NCBI RefSeq assembly: GCF_000252445.1
Contig: NC_017790.1
Span: forward strand, 871,871-904,000
Direction: 5' to 3'
Length of the DNA stretch: 32,130 bases
Source of the DNA: Deinococcus gobiensis I-0
GTDB lineage: Bacteria > Deinococcota > Deinococci > Deinococcales > Deinococcaceae
Shown: in pieces, positions 9,047 to 17,920 of the stretch
Layout of the letters: each line of letters opens with the position of its first letter
Position numbering within the stretch: position 1 is the stretch's first letter
Notes under the pieces: generated by a model
Told to the model about the DNA's origin: nothing
Database searches by the model: none
Seen by the model: only the letters and a program-made list of their open reading frames with translations
Position numbers and translations under genes: made by a program

Positions 9047-11373
9047 ATGAGGCCGCCGCCTGCGCACCTGCCCGACCTGATGCACCTGGCCGCGCCGCTG
9101 CTGCGCGCCTACGGGTACCCGGACGCGCGGATCGAGATGGCCCCCGGGCCCCCTCGCCGGACGCCCTGCGCCTGTTCGCGGGGGTCACGGCCGACGTGTG
9201 GCTCGTGGGGATGCCCGGCGCGCCCCCCGAGGCGATTCAGGCCCTGCGGGTGGTCGTGGCGGACCACGCCCGCTGGCGCGAACTGCTGCGCGACCGCGAC
9301 CGCCTGCGCGACGTGTACGACCGGACCTTCGAGTTCCAGGGCATGCTGCTGCCCAGCGGCGTGCTGCTCGACGCCAACGAGACCCTGCTGGCCTTCACGG
9401 GGGTCCGGCGCGTGCAGGTGCTCGGCAAGCCCTGCGTCGACGCCCCCTGGTGGAAGGTCTCGGCCGAGAACGTGGGCCTGTTGAGGCGCGCCCTCACGCA
9501 GGCGATGTCGGGCGAGTTCGCGCGCCAGGACCTCTCCGTCCTCGGGGCGGACGGCACGCAGGCCCACGTGGACCTGAGCCTGACCCCCATCTTCTCCGAG
9601 CGGGGAGAGCCGCAGATGATCGTCATGGAGGGCCGCGACATCACCGAGCGCCTGCGCACCCTGCACGAGGTCGGGGTGGCGCGCGCCTTTCTCGAATCCG
9701 TCCTCGAAAACGTGCAGGACGGCATCGTGGCCTGCGACGCCGAGGGCCGGATCACCCTGTTCAACCGCATGGCCCGCGAGTGGCACGGCCAGGGCCCCGA
9801 GGCCGTGCTGGCCGACCACTGGAGCGGCAAGTACCGCCTTTTCGGTCCCGACGGCGTCACGCCCCTGCATGGAGAGCAGATTCCGCTGCTGCGGGCGCTG
9901 CGGGGCGCGGCGGTCAAGGATCAGGAGATCGTGATCTCTTCCGACCACCGCCCGCCCCTGACCGTGCTGTCGTCGGGCGGCCCGCTCTACACGCCCTCGG
10001 GCGAGCCGCTCGGCGCGGTGGTCGCCATGCACGACGTGACCGAGCGCAAGCTCACCGAGCAGCGGCTGCGGCACGACGCGCTGCACGACCGCCTGACCGG
10101 CCTCGCCAACCGCGCCCTGCTCTATAGCCTGCTCGAACACCGCATGGCGCGCTTCCGGCGGCAGCCCGAGTGCGCATATGCGGTCCTGTTCATCGACCTC
10201 GACAACTTCAAGGACGTGAACGACGCCTACGGGCACATCGTCGGAGACCACCTGCTGCTGGAAGTGGCGGCCCGGCTCCAGCAGGCCGTGCGCCAGACAG
10301 ACGCCGTGGCCCGCCTGGGCGGCGACGAGTTCGCCGTGCTGCTCGACAATCCCTGCGACGCGACCCAGGTCATGCGGGTCATCGCCAGGATCACCCGCGA
10401 GATGCGCCGGCCCGTGCGGCTTTCCGGCCACGAGGTCGAGGTGACGCTGTCCATCGGCGCCGCGCTGGCCGATTCCGCCTACACCGGCGTCGAGGAGCCG
10501 CTGCGCGACGCCGACACCGCCATGTACCGCGCCAAACAGGCGGGCAAGAACGGGGCGCAGCTGTTCGACCAGAGCATGCACGAGTCGGTGGTGCGGCGGC
10601 TGACCACCGAACGAGAGCTGCGCGAGGCGGTCGCCGGCGACCAGCTGCGGCTGCACTACCAGCCCGTGATCTGCCTGGACGACGGCAGCTGCACCGGCTT
10701 TGAGGCGCTGGTGCGCTGGCAGCACCCGGTCCGGGGCCTGCTGTTTCCCGGCGACTTCATCGGTGTGGCCGAGGCCTCGGGCCTGATCGGGGCGCTGGGG
10801 GCCTGGGTGCTGCAAGAGGGCGCGCGTCAGCTGCGGGAGTGGCGCGCGCGGCCCGAACTCGCCCACCTGAGTCTGGCCGTGAATGTCAGCGGCAAGCAGC
10901 TTCTGGCCCCGGCCCAGCCGGACGAGCGCCTGCTCGCCTTCGACTTTCCGCCGGGCCTGGAACTCGAGGTCACCGAGAGCACCCTCATCGACACGCCCGA
11001 GGCGGGGGCCCACCTGCGCGCCCTGGCGCAGCTCGGCGTGCCCCTGTCGCTCGACGACTTCGGCACGGGCTACGCCTCGCTCGCGGCGGTGCAGCGCCAC
11101 CCCATCGGGACCCTCAAGCTCGACCGCAGCTTCGTCGCCCCGCTGCCTGCGGGAAAGCGGCAGCGGGCCATCGTGGCGAGCGTGCTGACCCTGGCCGCCC
11201 ACCTGGACCTGCGCGTGATCGCCGAAGGCCTGGAAACGCCCGAGCAGGTGGCGGCCCTCCGGGACCTGGGCTGTCGCCACGGCCAGGGCTACGTCTTCTG
11301 CCGTCCCGTTCCGGCCGGCGAGGCGACGGCCTACGCGCTGGCCCACCTGCCCGGCCGCCGCCCGGACGCCTGA
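9047..11373 (+). CDS. PAS-PAS-GGDEF-EAL cyclic di-GMP enzyme, apparent frameshift near the N-terminus
   Basis: Bifunctional-type protein that can make and degrade cyclic di-GMP; about 775 aa if one frameshift is corrected. After an N-terminal segment come two PAS modules (ends marked GRDITERL and HDVTERK). Then GGDEF (GGDEF at 10318-10332, with an RxxD inhibitory site, RQTD, five residues before it) and EAL (EAL at 10702-10710, NVSGKQL, EVTESTLID, DDFGTGYASL, LKLDRSF, EGLE, GQGY). All signature residues of both catalytic domains are visible, so both could be active. ATG 9047 opens a frame with near-total GC at third positions (MRPPPAHLPDLMHLAAPLL...), which must switch frame near 9146-9155, at CCCCCGGGCCCCCT, to join the main frame. 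The main frame alone is open from 8950, but its 5' part looks non-coding; ATG 9211 is the first plausible in-frame start. Confidence 0.85.
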
Positions 11374-11739
11374 TCCCGCCGGTGGGACGGGGGTGTCCCC
11401 ATCCGGTCCGGCCGCCATTTCATATCCGGCGCCTCCCCGCGTGGGGTTCTGATGACGGCGCCTTGCCCCTGTGCTCATCCGGTTCCCCTTTCGTTTAAGG
11501 GCGGCTTGACGGCGCTGTGCCTTTCGGCGGGTGCGGGTGGACCAGACTGCGGCGGTGGCCCGCCCCTCATGGGCAGGAGTCGCCGGACAGGGTCGCTGAC
11601 GGCCGATCTCTCCTGCCCTCCAGCCTGCACCCCCGGGACCGCGCCGTCCCGTTTCCCCAAGCCGCGAAGAGGCGAAGGAAGGCCGGCCCGTTCCGGCTGA
11701 CCCCGGACGGTCCGGCGGCGCTCTTCGACCGGAGTCCGT
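11374..11739. other. 366-base intergenic region without a recognised gene
   Basis: No convincing ORF. A weak 5-bp stem (GGGAC 11384-11388 with GTCCC 11395-11399) follows the GGDEF-EAL stop and might be a GC-only terminator. A TTGACG at 11506-11511 lacks a -10 partner. CGGAG shortly before ATG 11740 may be the ribosome site of the following broken gene. Confidence 0.4.
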
Positions 11740-12599
11740 ATGAGTCCTACACCCGAACCTGCCCTGACGCCGGCTGCCGGCGGCCGCCCCCCGCTGGAGC
11801 TGTGGTTGGGGATCGAATGTACCTTCAACCGCGTCGGCGACACCTACCTCAACCAGCTCGAACGGGGCGGGCATCTGGAACGTCCCGGCGACCTCGACCT
11901 GCTGGCCGGCCTGGGGGCGCGCCGCATCCGTTACCCGGCACTGTGGGAGCAGGTCGCGCCCGGCAGCCCGGACACCCCCGACTGGCGCTGGACTGACCGG
12001 CAGCTCGCCCGCCTCCGGCCGCTGAGGCTGGAGCCGGTCGTCACGCTGCTGCACCACGGCAGCGGCCCGCGCTACACCAGCCTGCTGGACCCCGAATTTC
12101 CCGAGAAGCTGGCCGCGTACGCCGGGCAGGTGGCGCGGCGCTCCCCCTGGGTCACGAGTTACACCCCGGTCGACGAGCCGCTGACGACCGCGCGCTTCAG
12201 CGGCCTGTACGGCGTGTGGTACCCGCACCACGCCACCGACGAGAGCTTCGTGCGCATGGTCCTCCACCAGTGCCGGGGCACCGTGCTGGCGATGCGCGCT
12301 GTCCGCGAGGTGCAGCCCGGCGCGTCGCTCGTCCGGACCGACGACCTGGGCCGGGCCCACGCCACGGCGGCCATGCAGCCCGAGGCCGACTTCCAGAACG
12401 AGCGGCGCTGGCTCGCCTGCGACCTGCTGTGCGGGCGGGTCGGGCCGGGCCGGCCCACCCGCTCTGGGCCTACCTGCTCGCCTCCGGGGCGGGGGAGGAG
12501 GAACTGCGGTGGTTCGTCGATCATCCCTGCGTGCCCGACATCATCGGCGTGGACTACTACGTCACGAGCGAGCGCTTTCTGGACGAGCGGGCGGCGGTC
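11740..12599 (+). pseudogene. Glycoside hydrolase family 1-like gene, frameshifted and 3'-truncated
   Basis: The N-terminal part (MSPTPEPALTPAAGG..., residues 1-233) resembles the GH1-like domain often joined to an RfbD-type sugar-nucleotide reductase: LWLGIECTFNRVGDTYLNQL, IRYPALWEQVAP and a strand-4 motif TPVDEPLTTARFSGLYG. The acid/base motif reads DEP instead of the usual NEP. At 12442-12451 GGGCC is repeated in tandem; this 5-base gain moves translation out of frame. The correct frame resumes with HPLWAYLLASGAGEEELRWF and continues with IIGVDYYVTSERFLDER to about 12593. There it stops abruptly against the 3' end of the convergent kinase gene (stop at 12600). The rest of the barrel and any reductase domain are gone, so I regard it as dead. 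Family assignment is from motif memory. Confidence 0.75.
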
Positions 12600-14003
12600 T
12601 CATGCAGGGGCCTGACTCGCGCGTGGCCAGGCGGGGGCCGTGAAGCTCACCCAGGCCCCGCCTCCGGGGCGGTTGCCCAGCCCCGCCGAGCCGCCGTGCG
12701 CCCGCGCGATGCTCTGCACGATGGCGAGCCCCAGCCCCGCGCCGCTGGGGTCGCGCTGGGCGCGGTAGAAGCGTTCGAAGCCCCGGCTCAGGCCCTCGGG
12801 GGTAAATCCCGGCCCCTCGTCCTGCACCTCGAAGGTCACGGTGTCGAGCCCCTGTACCGCCTGGACGAGAATGGTCGAGCCCTGAGGCGCGTGGCGGGCG
12901 GCGTTCCGCAGCAGGTTCCACAGCGCCTGCTCCAGCCGCAGCGGGTCGGCCTGCACCCACAGCTGCGTCAGGCCCTGGACCTCGGCCCGCAGGCGATGTT
13001 CGGGCATGATGGGCTGCACACGCGCCGCGAGCTGGTGCAGCCAGCCGCGCACCTCCAGCGGCTCCGGGCGCAGTGTCTCGCCTGAATCCAGGCGCGTCAG
13101 GGTCAGCAGGTCCTCGACGAGCCGCCCCGCCCGGTCGGCTTCGCGCCGCGCCGCGAGCAGCAGTTCCCACTGCACCTGCCGGTCCTCGGGGGCGCGGGCC
13201 AGCACCTCCAGGTAGCCGCCCAGCGCCGTCAGGGGGGTGCGCAGTTCGTGCGAGGCGTCGGCCGCGAAGGCGCGGGTGCGCGCTTCCTCGGCCCGCAGGT
13301 CCCCGAAGGACTGGTCGAGCCGGTCGAGCATCCCGTTGAGGCTCTGGGCCAGCGCGCGCACGTCGTCCCGGCTGTCCGGCACGGCGAGGCGCTGGTGCAG
13401 CCGGCTGGCCGACAGTTCCCTGGCCTGCGCGGTAATGCGCCGCAGCGGCCGCAGCCCCAGCCGGATCAGGCCGACGCCCACCCCGCAGGCCACCGTCACG
13501 AGCACCGCCGCGATGAGCAGGTTCAGGCGGCACAGGCGCAGCACGAAGGCCGAGATGCTGTCGAGGCTGGCCGCGAGGCCCACCACCCCGCCGGGCACGG
13601 CGCGCAGCACCACCAGCGCGTGGGCGGTGCGGTACTCGGCCGGCAGGCCCTGGCGCGCGCGGTCCAGCGCGCCGGGGGGCGGGCTGGACCGGATCAGCCC
13701 GTCCGTGAACTGCGTCTCCTGGCCCGGCGCGCTCCACAGGCCCCAGGTGTCGCGGCTCTGCGCGGCCGTGCGCAGGCGCTCGTCCAGGCCGTCGCCCGGC
13801 GTCCCCAGGCGCGCCAGTTCCTGGGTCAGGGTCTGCCGCAGCTGGTTCTCGGCGTAGTCGCGGGCCTGCAGCAGCACCAGGCCGTACATGCTCACCGTCA
13901 GGATCAGGATGGTGGTCAGCAGCGCCAGAAAGAGGCGCAGCTCCAGCGGCAGCCGGAGCACCGCGCGCCGCAGCCGGCCCCCGGCGGCCCGCACGCCGCT
14001 CAC
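12600..14003 (-). CDS. Sensor histidine kinase of an OmpR-type two-component pair
   Basis: Membrane kinase of 467 aa that phosphorylates the regulator encoded just upstream. Two transmembrane helices (about 22-44 and 158-180) flank a periplasmic sensor of about 110 residues. A HAMP linker follows (about 181-235), then HisKA with His252 in DASHELRTPL, and the ATPase domain with Asn363/Asn367 (WNLLRNAARHA), DEGPGF at 395-400 and GAGLGL at 421-426. The start is GTG 14003, which overlaps the regulator's TGA by four bases (GTGA), so translation is coupled. No other start gives a sensible N-terminus. Its stop directly abuts the broken GH1-like gene. The signal is not evident from sequence. Confidence 0.93.
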   Translation of the reverse strand: MSGVRAAGGRLRRAVLRLPLELRLFLALLTTILILTVSMYGLVLLQARDYAENQLRQTLTQELARLGTPGDGLDERLRTAAQSRDTWGLWSAPGQETQFTDGLIRSSPPPGALDRARQGLPAEYRTAHALVVLRAVPGGVVGLAASLDSISAFVLRLCRLNLLIAAVLVTVACGVGVGLIRLGLRPLRRITAQARELSASRLHQRLAVPDSRDDVRALAQSLNGMLDRLDQSFGDLRAEEARTRAFAADASHELRTPLTALGGYLEVLARAPEDRQVQWELLLAARREADRAGRLVEDLLTLTRLDSGETLRPEPLEVRGWLHQLAARVQPIMPEHRLRAEVQGLTQLWVQADPLRLEQALWNLLRNAARHAPQGSTILVQAVQGLDTVTFEVQDEGPGFTPEGLSRGFERFYRAQRDPSGAGLGLAIVQSIARAHGGSAGLGNRPGGGAWVSFTAPAWPRASQAPA

Positions 14004-14683
14004 CGCCGCTCCTGGAGCAGGTAGCCCGCGCCGCGCAGCGTATGCAGCAGTGGCGGATCGCCCAGCGCGCGCCGGGCGTAGCCCATATACAGCTCGACCA
14101 CGTTGTCGCTGCCGAGAAAATCCCGCCCCCACACGGCGTCCAGGATGATCTGCTTGGGCAGTACCCGCTCGCTGTGGCGGGTCAGGAACAGCAGCAGGTC
14201 GAAGGTGGTCGGGCGCAGGTCCAGCCGCCGCCCGGCGCGGAAGGCCTCGCGGGTGGCGCCGTTGAGTTCCAGGTCGGCGTAGCGCGCGAGTTCCACGATG
14301 TCCGGGCGGCTGCGGCGCAGCACGTTGCGCACCCGCGCCACGAGCTCCCCGAAGGCGAAGGGCTTGACGAGGTAGTCGTCGGCTCCGCCTTCGAGCCCCC
14401 GGATACGGTCCTCGACGCTGTCGCGCGCCGTGAGCATCAGGACCGGCACCGGGGTCCGGCTGCGCAGGTCGCGCAGGAAGGCGTAGCCGTCGGGGCCGGG
14501 CAGCATCACGTCCAGGATGATGAGGTCCGCGCCCGCCGCCGCGAAGCGGCTCAGGCCCTCGCCCGCCGTACCCGCAGTGTCCACCTCGAAGCCCTCGTAG
14601 CGCAGCCCGACCTGCAGGTAGTCGCGGATGCCCGGATCGTCCTCCACGATCAGGAGCCGGGGCGTGGGGCGGGCGGCGGTCAT
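14000..14683 (-). CDS. OmpR/PhoB-family response regulator
   Basis: 227-aa DNA-binding regulator. The receiver domain (about 9-122) shows Asp15-Asp16, the phospho-acceptor Asp58 (LIILDVMLPGPDG), Thr85 (LMLTA) and Lys107 (VKPF). The winged-helix domain (about 130-225) ends with VELYMGYARRALGDPPLLHTLRGAGYLL, the recognition helix and wing of the OmpR class. The start at ATG 14683 gives the canonical short N-terminus; a candidate -10 (TATGTC, 14695-14690) lies 6 bases upstream, so it may be leaderless. First gene of the regulator-kinase operon, divergent from the YceI gene. Repeats in the 156-base intergenic region suggest that it controls itself and the divergent genes. Confidence 0.95.
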   Translation of the reverse strand: MTAARPTPRLLIVEDDPGIRDYLQVGLRYEGFEVDTAGTAGEGLSRFAAAGADLIILDVMLPGPDGYAFLRDLRSRTPVPVLMLTARDSVEDRIRGLEGGADDYLVKPFAFGELVARVRNVLRRSRPDIVELARYADLELNGATREAFRAGRRLDLRPTTFDLLLFLTRHSERVLPKQIILDAVWGRDFLGSDNVVELYMGYARRALGDPPLLHTLRGAGYLLQERR

Positions 14684-14689
14684 GCCCAG

Positions 14690-14722
14690 GACATAGCACG
14701 TCAGGCTGTGCGGACCCTGTGC
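14690..14722 (-). promoter_or_regulatory. Regulator promoter with two 11-bp-spaced repeat boxes
   Basis: Read on the minus strand: box GCACAGGG (14722-14715), box GCACAGCC (14711-14704) with starts 11 bp apart, then 8 bases, then a -10-like TATGTC (14695-14690), then 6 bases to the ATG. The boxes cover the -35 position. Tandem direct repeats with an 11-bp period are the usual target of OmpR/PhoB-class dimers. Confidence 0.55.
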
Positions 14723-14737
14723 GCGCGGAAGCGGGCC

Positions 14738-14770
14738 GCACAGCCGGCGCACAGCCGGACTGGATACGGT
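14738..14770 (+). promoter_or_regulatory. YceI-operon promoter with two 11-bp-spaced repeat boxes
   Basis: Two identical GCACAGCCGG boxes start at 14738 and 14749 (11-bp period). They are followed, 8 bases after the GCACAGCC core, by the -10-like TACGGT (14765-14770). This mirrors the arrangement upstream of the regulator gene on the other strand, including the 8-base box-to-minus-10 distance. Confidence 0.55.
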
Positions 14771-14839
14771 GACTCCAGGCAAGGCGGCCTCGCGGCCGCT
14801 CCCCGCCCTTTTTCCCCTCACCCTTCCCCGGAGGACCCC

Positions 14840-15436
14840 ATGAAGCGACCCATCCTGCTCGGCCTGCTGACCCTGGCGCTGCCGGCCGCCGCCGCCGCGC
14901 CCGTGACCTACACCGTCGTCACCGCCGCCACCTCCCTGAACCTGATGACCGCCGAGAGCCAGACCAGTGTCGAGAACTTCACCGGCCGGACCAGCAAGGT
15001 CAGCGGCAGCCTGAGCTACGACGCTGCTGCCAGGACCGGCACCGGTACCGTCAGTGTGGACGGCGCGAGCATCTCGACCGGCAACGGCCTGCGCGACACC
15101 CACATGAAGAGCGCGGACTGGCTGAACTTCGACAAGACGCCGGCCGTGACCTTCAAGACCACCTCGGTCAAGCTCGTGAGCGGTGACAAGTACGCCGTGA
15201 ACGGCACCCTGACCATGAACGGCGTGACCAGGAGCGTCACGAGCACCGCCACCGTCAAGCTGACCCCGGCGAGCGCCGCCACCGCGTCGGCGGGCCTGAA
15301 GGGCAACGTCCTAGCCGTGAGCACCAGTTTTCCGGTCAAGCTGAGCGACTACGGCGTGAAGAACAGCCGCATCGGCGGGCAGGTCAGCGACACGCTCACG
15401 ATCAGCCTCAAGTTCGTCGCCAGCAGCGGCGGCTGA
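14840..15436 (+). CDS. YceI-family periplasmic protein
   Basis: 198-aa secreted protein with a Sec signal peptide (residues 1 to about 20, MKRPILLGLLTLALPAAAAA). The rest is a YceI-like lipocalin-type beta barrel: SVENFTGRTSKVSGSL near the N-terminus, LRDTHMKSADWLNFDKTPAVTFK in the middle, YAVNGTLTMNGVTRSV and the C-terminal strand DTLTISLKFVA. YceI proteins bind isoprenoid-like lipids and are often induced by stress or acid/base change. The start is ATG 14840, with GGAGG at 14830-14834. It lies divergent from the OmpR-type regulator and probably belongs to its regulon. The next gene follows after 7 bases and should share the transcript. Confidence 0.93.
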   Translation: MKRPILLGLLTLALPAAAAAPVTYTVVTAATSLNLMTAESQTSVENFTGRTSKVSGSLSYDAAARTGTGTVSVDGASISTGNGLRDTHMKSADWLNFDKTPAVTFKTTSVKLVSGDKYAVNGTLTMNGVTRSVTSTATVKLTPASAATASAGLKGNVLAVSTSFPVKLSDYGVKNSRIGGQVSDTLTISLKFVASSGG

Positions 15437-15443
15437 GCGCCGG

Positions 15444-15884
15444 ATGCTCGCCCGCTTCGTCCGGCCGCTGGGGGGGCTCGCCGCGCTGTGCGTGCTGGCC
15501 CTGGCGATCACGCTGGTTGCCGGCTGGTGGTATGGCCGCGACGCCCAGCTCGTCCAGCTGGTGACGCCCGCGAGCGCCGCCGAGAGCACGCTGTTCGGCA
15601 GCAGCGGTCCGGGGACGCCCATCGGCTCGCCGCAGCAGATGATCATCCGGGACGCGGGCGCGTTCCTGGAAGGGCGCAGCGACCAGGGAGCCAGGTACGT
15701 GAGCGACACCTACCTCAAGGAGCGTGGCCTCTATCCCCTCCAACTCAAGACCGTGCGCTTCATCGAGTGGGCGGTGGCGGCAGGTTTCGCGGCGGCGGCG
15801 CTGGTGTTCGGGGGCCTATGGCTTCTGGCCCGGCGCCAGCGGGCCCGGGGGCCTGGGCGCGCGGTCGCCTTGAGCAGTCCTTAA
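15444..15884 (+). CDS. Small two-helix membrane protein, unknown function
   Basis: 146 aa. One transmembrane helix near the N-terminus (about 9-30, GGLAALCVLALAITLVAGW) and one near the C-terminus (about 107-127, WAVAAGFAAAALVFGGLWLL) bracket an extracytoplasmic loop of about 75 residues with no motif I recognise (DAGAFLEGRSDQGARYVSD). A short basic cytoplasmic tail follows. It starts 7 bases after the YceI stop, so it is almost certainly cotranscribed and may assist YceI at the membrane or take part in signal sensing; that is inference. High GC at third positions supports coding. Confidence 0.75.
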   Translation: MLARFVRPLGGLAALCVLALAITLVAGWWYGRDAQLVQLVTPASAAESTLFGSSGPGTPIGSPQQMIIRDAGAFLEGRSDQGARYVSDTYLKERGLYPLQLKTVRFIEWAVAAGFAAAALVFGGLWLLARRQRARGPGRAVALSSP

Positions 15885-15975
15885 GGAAATCCAGCGGCTT
15901 TCTCTCAGTTGGCCCAACGGAACTTCATCTGCTCCTGAGGCGGCGGCCGGGAGAGGCTGCCATGGTGGAGACCGC

Positions 15976-16524
15976 ATGTCCGGTCCTGTCTTTCCCCCCG
16001 CCCCCGGTCGCCGAGGTCGGCCGGCCGACACCTCGCCTGCCGGTCCGGTGCCTGACGCGCTGGAGATCGCCCGCGTGCTGGCCGTTCTCGAACGGGAAGA
16101 GGAGGCGCTGCTGCGCTGTCTCGCCGAACTCCAGCGCCGGACGGTCGAGGCGCTGGCGCAGCTCGGGTATCAGGAGATCGACGCCCACCTGGCCGCGCAG
16201 CCGCCAGCTTCACCGGAGGTGGGCGTCGCCGCGACCCTCTCGGTCATCATGAAGCTGCCGGGTTCCGATCTGCGGCGCAGCGACTTCAGTCTGAGCCTGC
16301 CGCTGGTCCTGACCCGCAGCGGCGAACTGCGCGTCAGCGGCGCCGAGATCGGCGGGGTCGTGGTCCGGGAGACCTTCGTGTATCCGCTGAAGACCGACCC
16401 GGCCGGGGCGGCCCGCGCCCTGACGCACGGCCTGTCCCGGCTGTATCTCGCCCACCTGCTCAAGACCCGTCTGTCGGGGGATACGATGCCCGACCCGGAA
16501 GCCTGGGCCAGCCCTTTCCGCTGA
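15976..16524 (+). CDS. Conserved-looking hypothetical protein, 182 aa
   Basis: I do not recognise this protein. It opens with a Pro/Gly-rich stretch (about 1-27). A charged helix with coiled-coil character follows (about 28-72, [28 protein letters not shown]), and then a beta-rich part (about 80-160) with [33 protein letters not shown]. No signal peptide or membrane segment. The start ATG 15976 has GGTGGAG at 15964-15970. It stands alone, 91 bases after the membrane protein gene and 16 bases before the convergent PIG-L stop. GC-rich third positions support coding. Confidence 0.7.
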   Translation: MSGPVFPPAPGRRGRPADTSPAGPVPDALEIARVLAVLEREEEALLRCLAELQRRTVEALAQLGYQEIDAHLAAQPPASPEVGVAATLSVIMKLPGSDLRRSDFSLSLPLVLTRSGELRVSGAEIGGVVVRETFVYPLKTDPAGAARALTHGLSRLYLAHLLKTRLSGDTMPDPEAWASPFR

Positions 16525-16540
16525 GCGTCCTCTTGCCGCT

Positions 16541-17539
16541 TCATTCCCCGGCGCTCGCCGCCTGCCCCGAGCCGGATTCGGGCAGCGGCTGCGGACTCAG
16601 GAGTTCGTTGGCCCGCACGAAAGCCTCCATGAAGCGGGCCTCGATCTCGGTCTGGGTGCGGTAGGCGCGCACGGCCTCCAGCTTGCGCGCCCGTTGCTCG
16701 GGGGTGAGGTCCACGCGGGTCCAGGGCAGGCGGTCGGCCAGGGGAGGCTCGGTCAGGGGCAGCGTCTCGTGGATGCCCTTGGGCACCGGCCATTCCAGTC
16801 CGCCGTGGATCACCCAGAAGCGCAGGCGGTCGGCCTGCCGCCGCTCGGCCATGAGTTGCAGCGCGATGTACGACAGCGTGTGGTGGTCGGTGTGGAAGTC
16901 CTGCGGCGCGGGTGCGAGCACGATGTCGGGTTTCACGCGGTCGAGCACCCGCCGCAGGTCGGCCTCCAGCGCCTCGCCGGTGAAGGGCGCGCCGGGTGTC
17001 AGGGCGCCGCGCACGTACACGGCGTCGGCGCGGGTTCGGGGGGCGGTGTAGGGAGACGAGAAATTCGTGGTGAACAGCCGGAACAGCCCTCCGTCGGGGT
17101 AGCCCAGCATGAAGGTCCGGTCGCCGGGAATGCCCAGTGCGGCGGCGGCCCGCTGCGTCTCGGCGGCGCGGGTGTTGCCCAGTGCGCGCATGTTTTCGGG
17201 GCCGGGGCGCAGGGTGCGTTCGGTCAGGGCCGCGTCGAATTCGAAGCCGTCGCCGGCGGTCATCCAGGCGACGTACACCTGCGCGCCCGCTGCCTGCGCC
17301 TGCTGGAGCATCCCGCCGCAGCACAGCGTCTCGTCGTCGGGATGCGGCGAGAGCATCAGGACGCGCTGTCCGGCCCGGAAGGGCGCGGCGGCCGGCAACG
17401 CCGCGACGCGCTCACTGCTGCGGCCGAAAAGATGCCCTACCACCGGCAGGTTGATCCAGGCGGCCAGGGCCAGCACGCCCAGCAGGGCGAGGCCGATCCA
17501 GAGGAGTGGACGCCGGGACGGGGTCTTGAGGCGGCTCAT
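16541..17539 (-). CDS. PIG-L/LmbE-family zinc deacetylase, membrane-anchored
   Basis: 332-aa enzyme expected to remove an acetyl group from an N-acetylglucosamine-type substrate. Residues 11-30 form one transmembrane anchor ([20 protein letters not shown]), so the catalytic domain faces outward. Zinc site: His66 and Asp69 in SPHPDDE and His219 in FHTDHH; Asp68 would be the general base. GYPDGGLF (about 146-153) and [13 protein letters not shown] fit the family. The start is ATG 17539, with TACACT 7 bases upstream; an 18-residue upstream extension is open but unlikely. Substrate candidates are cell-wall or thiol (bacillithiol-type) glycosides; the sequence alone does not decide. Confidence 0.9.
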   Translation of the reverse strand: MSRLKTPSRRPLLWIGLALLGVLALAAWINLPVVGHLFGRSSERVAALPAAAPFRAGQRVLMLSPHPDDETLCCGGMLQQAQAAGAQVYVAWMTAGDGFEFDAALTERTLRPGPENMRALGNTRAAETQRAAAALGIPGDRTFMLGYPDGGLFRLFTTNFSSPYTAPRTRADAVYVRGALTPGAPFTGEALEADLRRVLDRVKPDIVLAPAPQDFHTDHHTLSYIALQLMAERRQADRLRFWVIHGGLEWPVPKGIHETLPLTEPPLADRLPWTRVDLTPEQRARKLEAVRAYRTQTEIEARFMEAFVRANELLSPQPLPESGSGQAASAGE

Positions 17540-17546
17540 TCCCCCC

Positions 17547-17552
17547 AGTGTA
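17547..17552 (-). promoter_or_regulatory. -10 element TACACT of a leaderless PIG-L promoter
   Basis: TACACT, 7 bases (GGGGGGA), ATG 17539. The third copy of this exact layout in the window; the G-run could also be a weak ribosome site. Confidence 0.5.
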
Positions 17553-17795
17553 GGCGGAGGGCAACGGGTGTCCGCTCCTGCCGACGAGGGCAAAGTGGCC
17601 GCCGCGGGGCGGCGCCGTATCCCCGCGAGCGTTCGCAGCTGTCCTTGCCCCTGTCCACCTCGGCGGGCAGGGGAGGGCCGGATGGGGACCGCACGTCCTC
17701 AGGGTTTCTCCTGCTCCGAACAGCTGCGGGTGGTCCGGGCGTCCCGGTGCTCACGGGCCGCGCAGGTTTCGCCCGGGCCCATTCCTGTCTGGAGC

Positions 17796-17809
17796 TGACC
17801 CGACGGTCA
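17796..17809. promoter_or_regulatory. Inverted repeat TGACC-N4-GGTCA upstream of the ter operon
   Basis: Perfect 5-bp arms around CGAC, 75 bases upstream of the TATACT -10 candidate of the ter operon. Possible operator. The rest of 17594-17880 shows no gene and no other clear signal. Confidence 0.2.
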
Positions 17810-17883
17810 ATGTTCGGCCGAGCCTTCAGTCACGTTGCCTTTCTCCTCATCGAGATGGGGACGTGCGCCCCGACGGCAGACTT

Positions 17884-17889
17884 TATACT
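17884..17889 (+). promoter_or_regulatory. -10 element TATACT of the ter operon
   Basis: TATACT within CTTTATACTC, in an otherwise GC-rich region, 31 bases before the first ter start codon. No good -35 at 17 bases, so it may need an activator. Confidence 0.45.
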
Positions 17890-17920
17890 CGGGATCACAT
17901 TTCATCTGGAGGACATCTTT

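Noticed and set aside
9140..9156. Programmed -1 frameshift in the GGDEF-EAL gene
   Set aside because: Codons around the switch (GGG CCC CCT) do not form an X-XXY-YYZ slippery heptamer in the upstream frame, so a base loss is the simpler explanation.
11506..11534. TTGACG as a promoter -35 in the 11374-11739 gap
   Set aside because: The position of the -10 at 16-18 bases is GC-only (GGTGCGGGTGG), so there is no promoter.
9109..12360. 1083-codon minus-strand open frame
   Set aside because: It is antisense to the GGDEF-EAL gene and the GH1-like pseudogene, both with clear domain motifs. Long antisense frames are expected at this GC content, and its sequence is low-complexity Ala/Gly/Arg.
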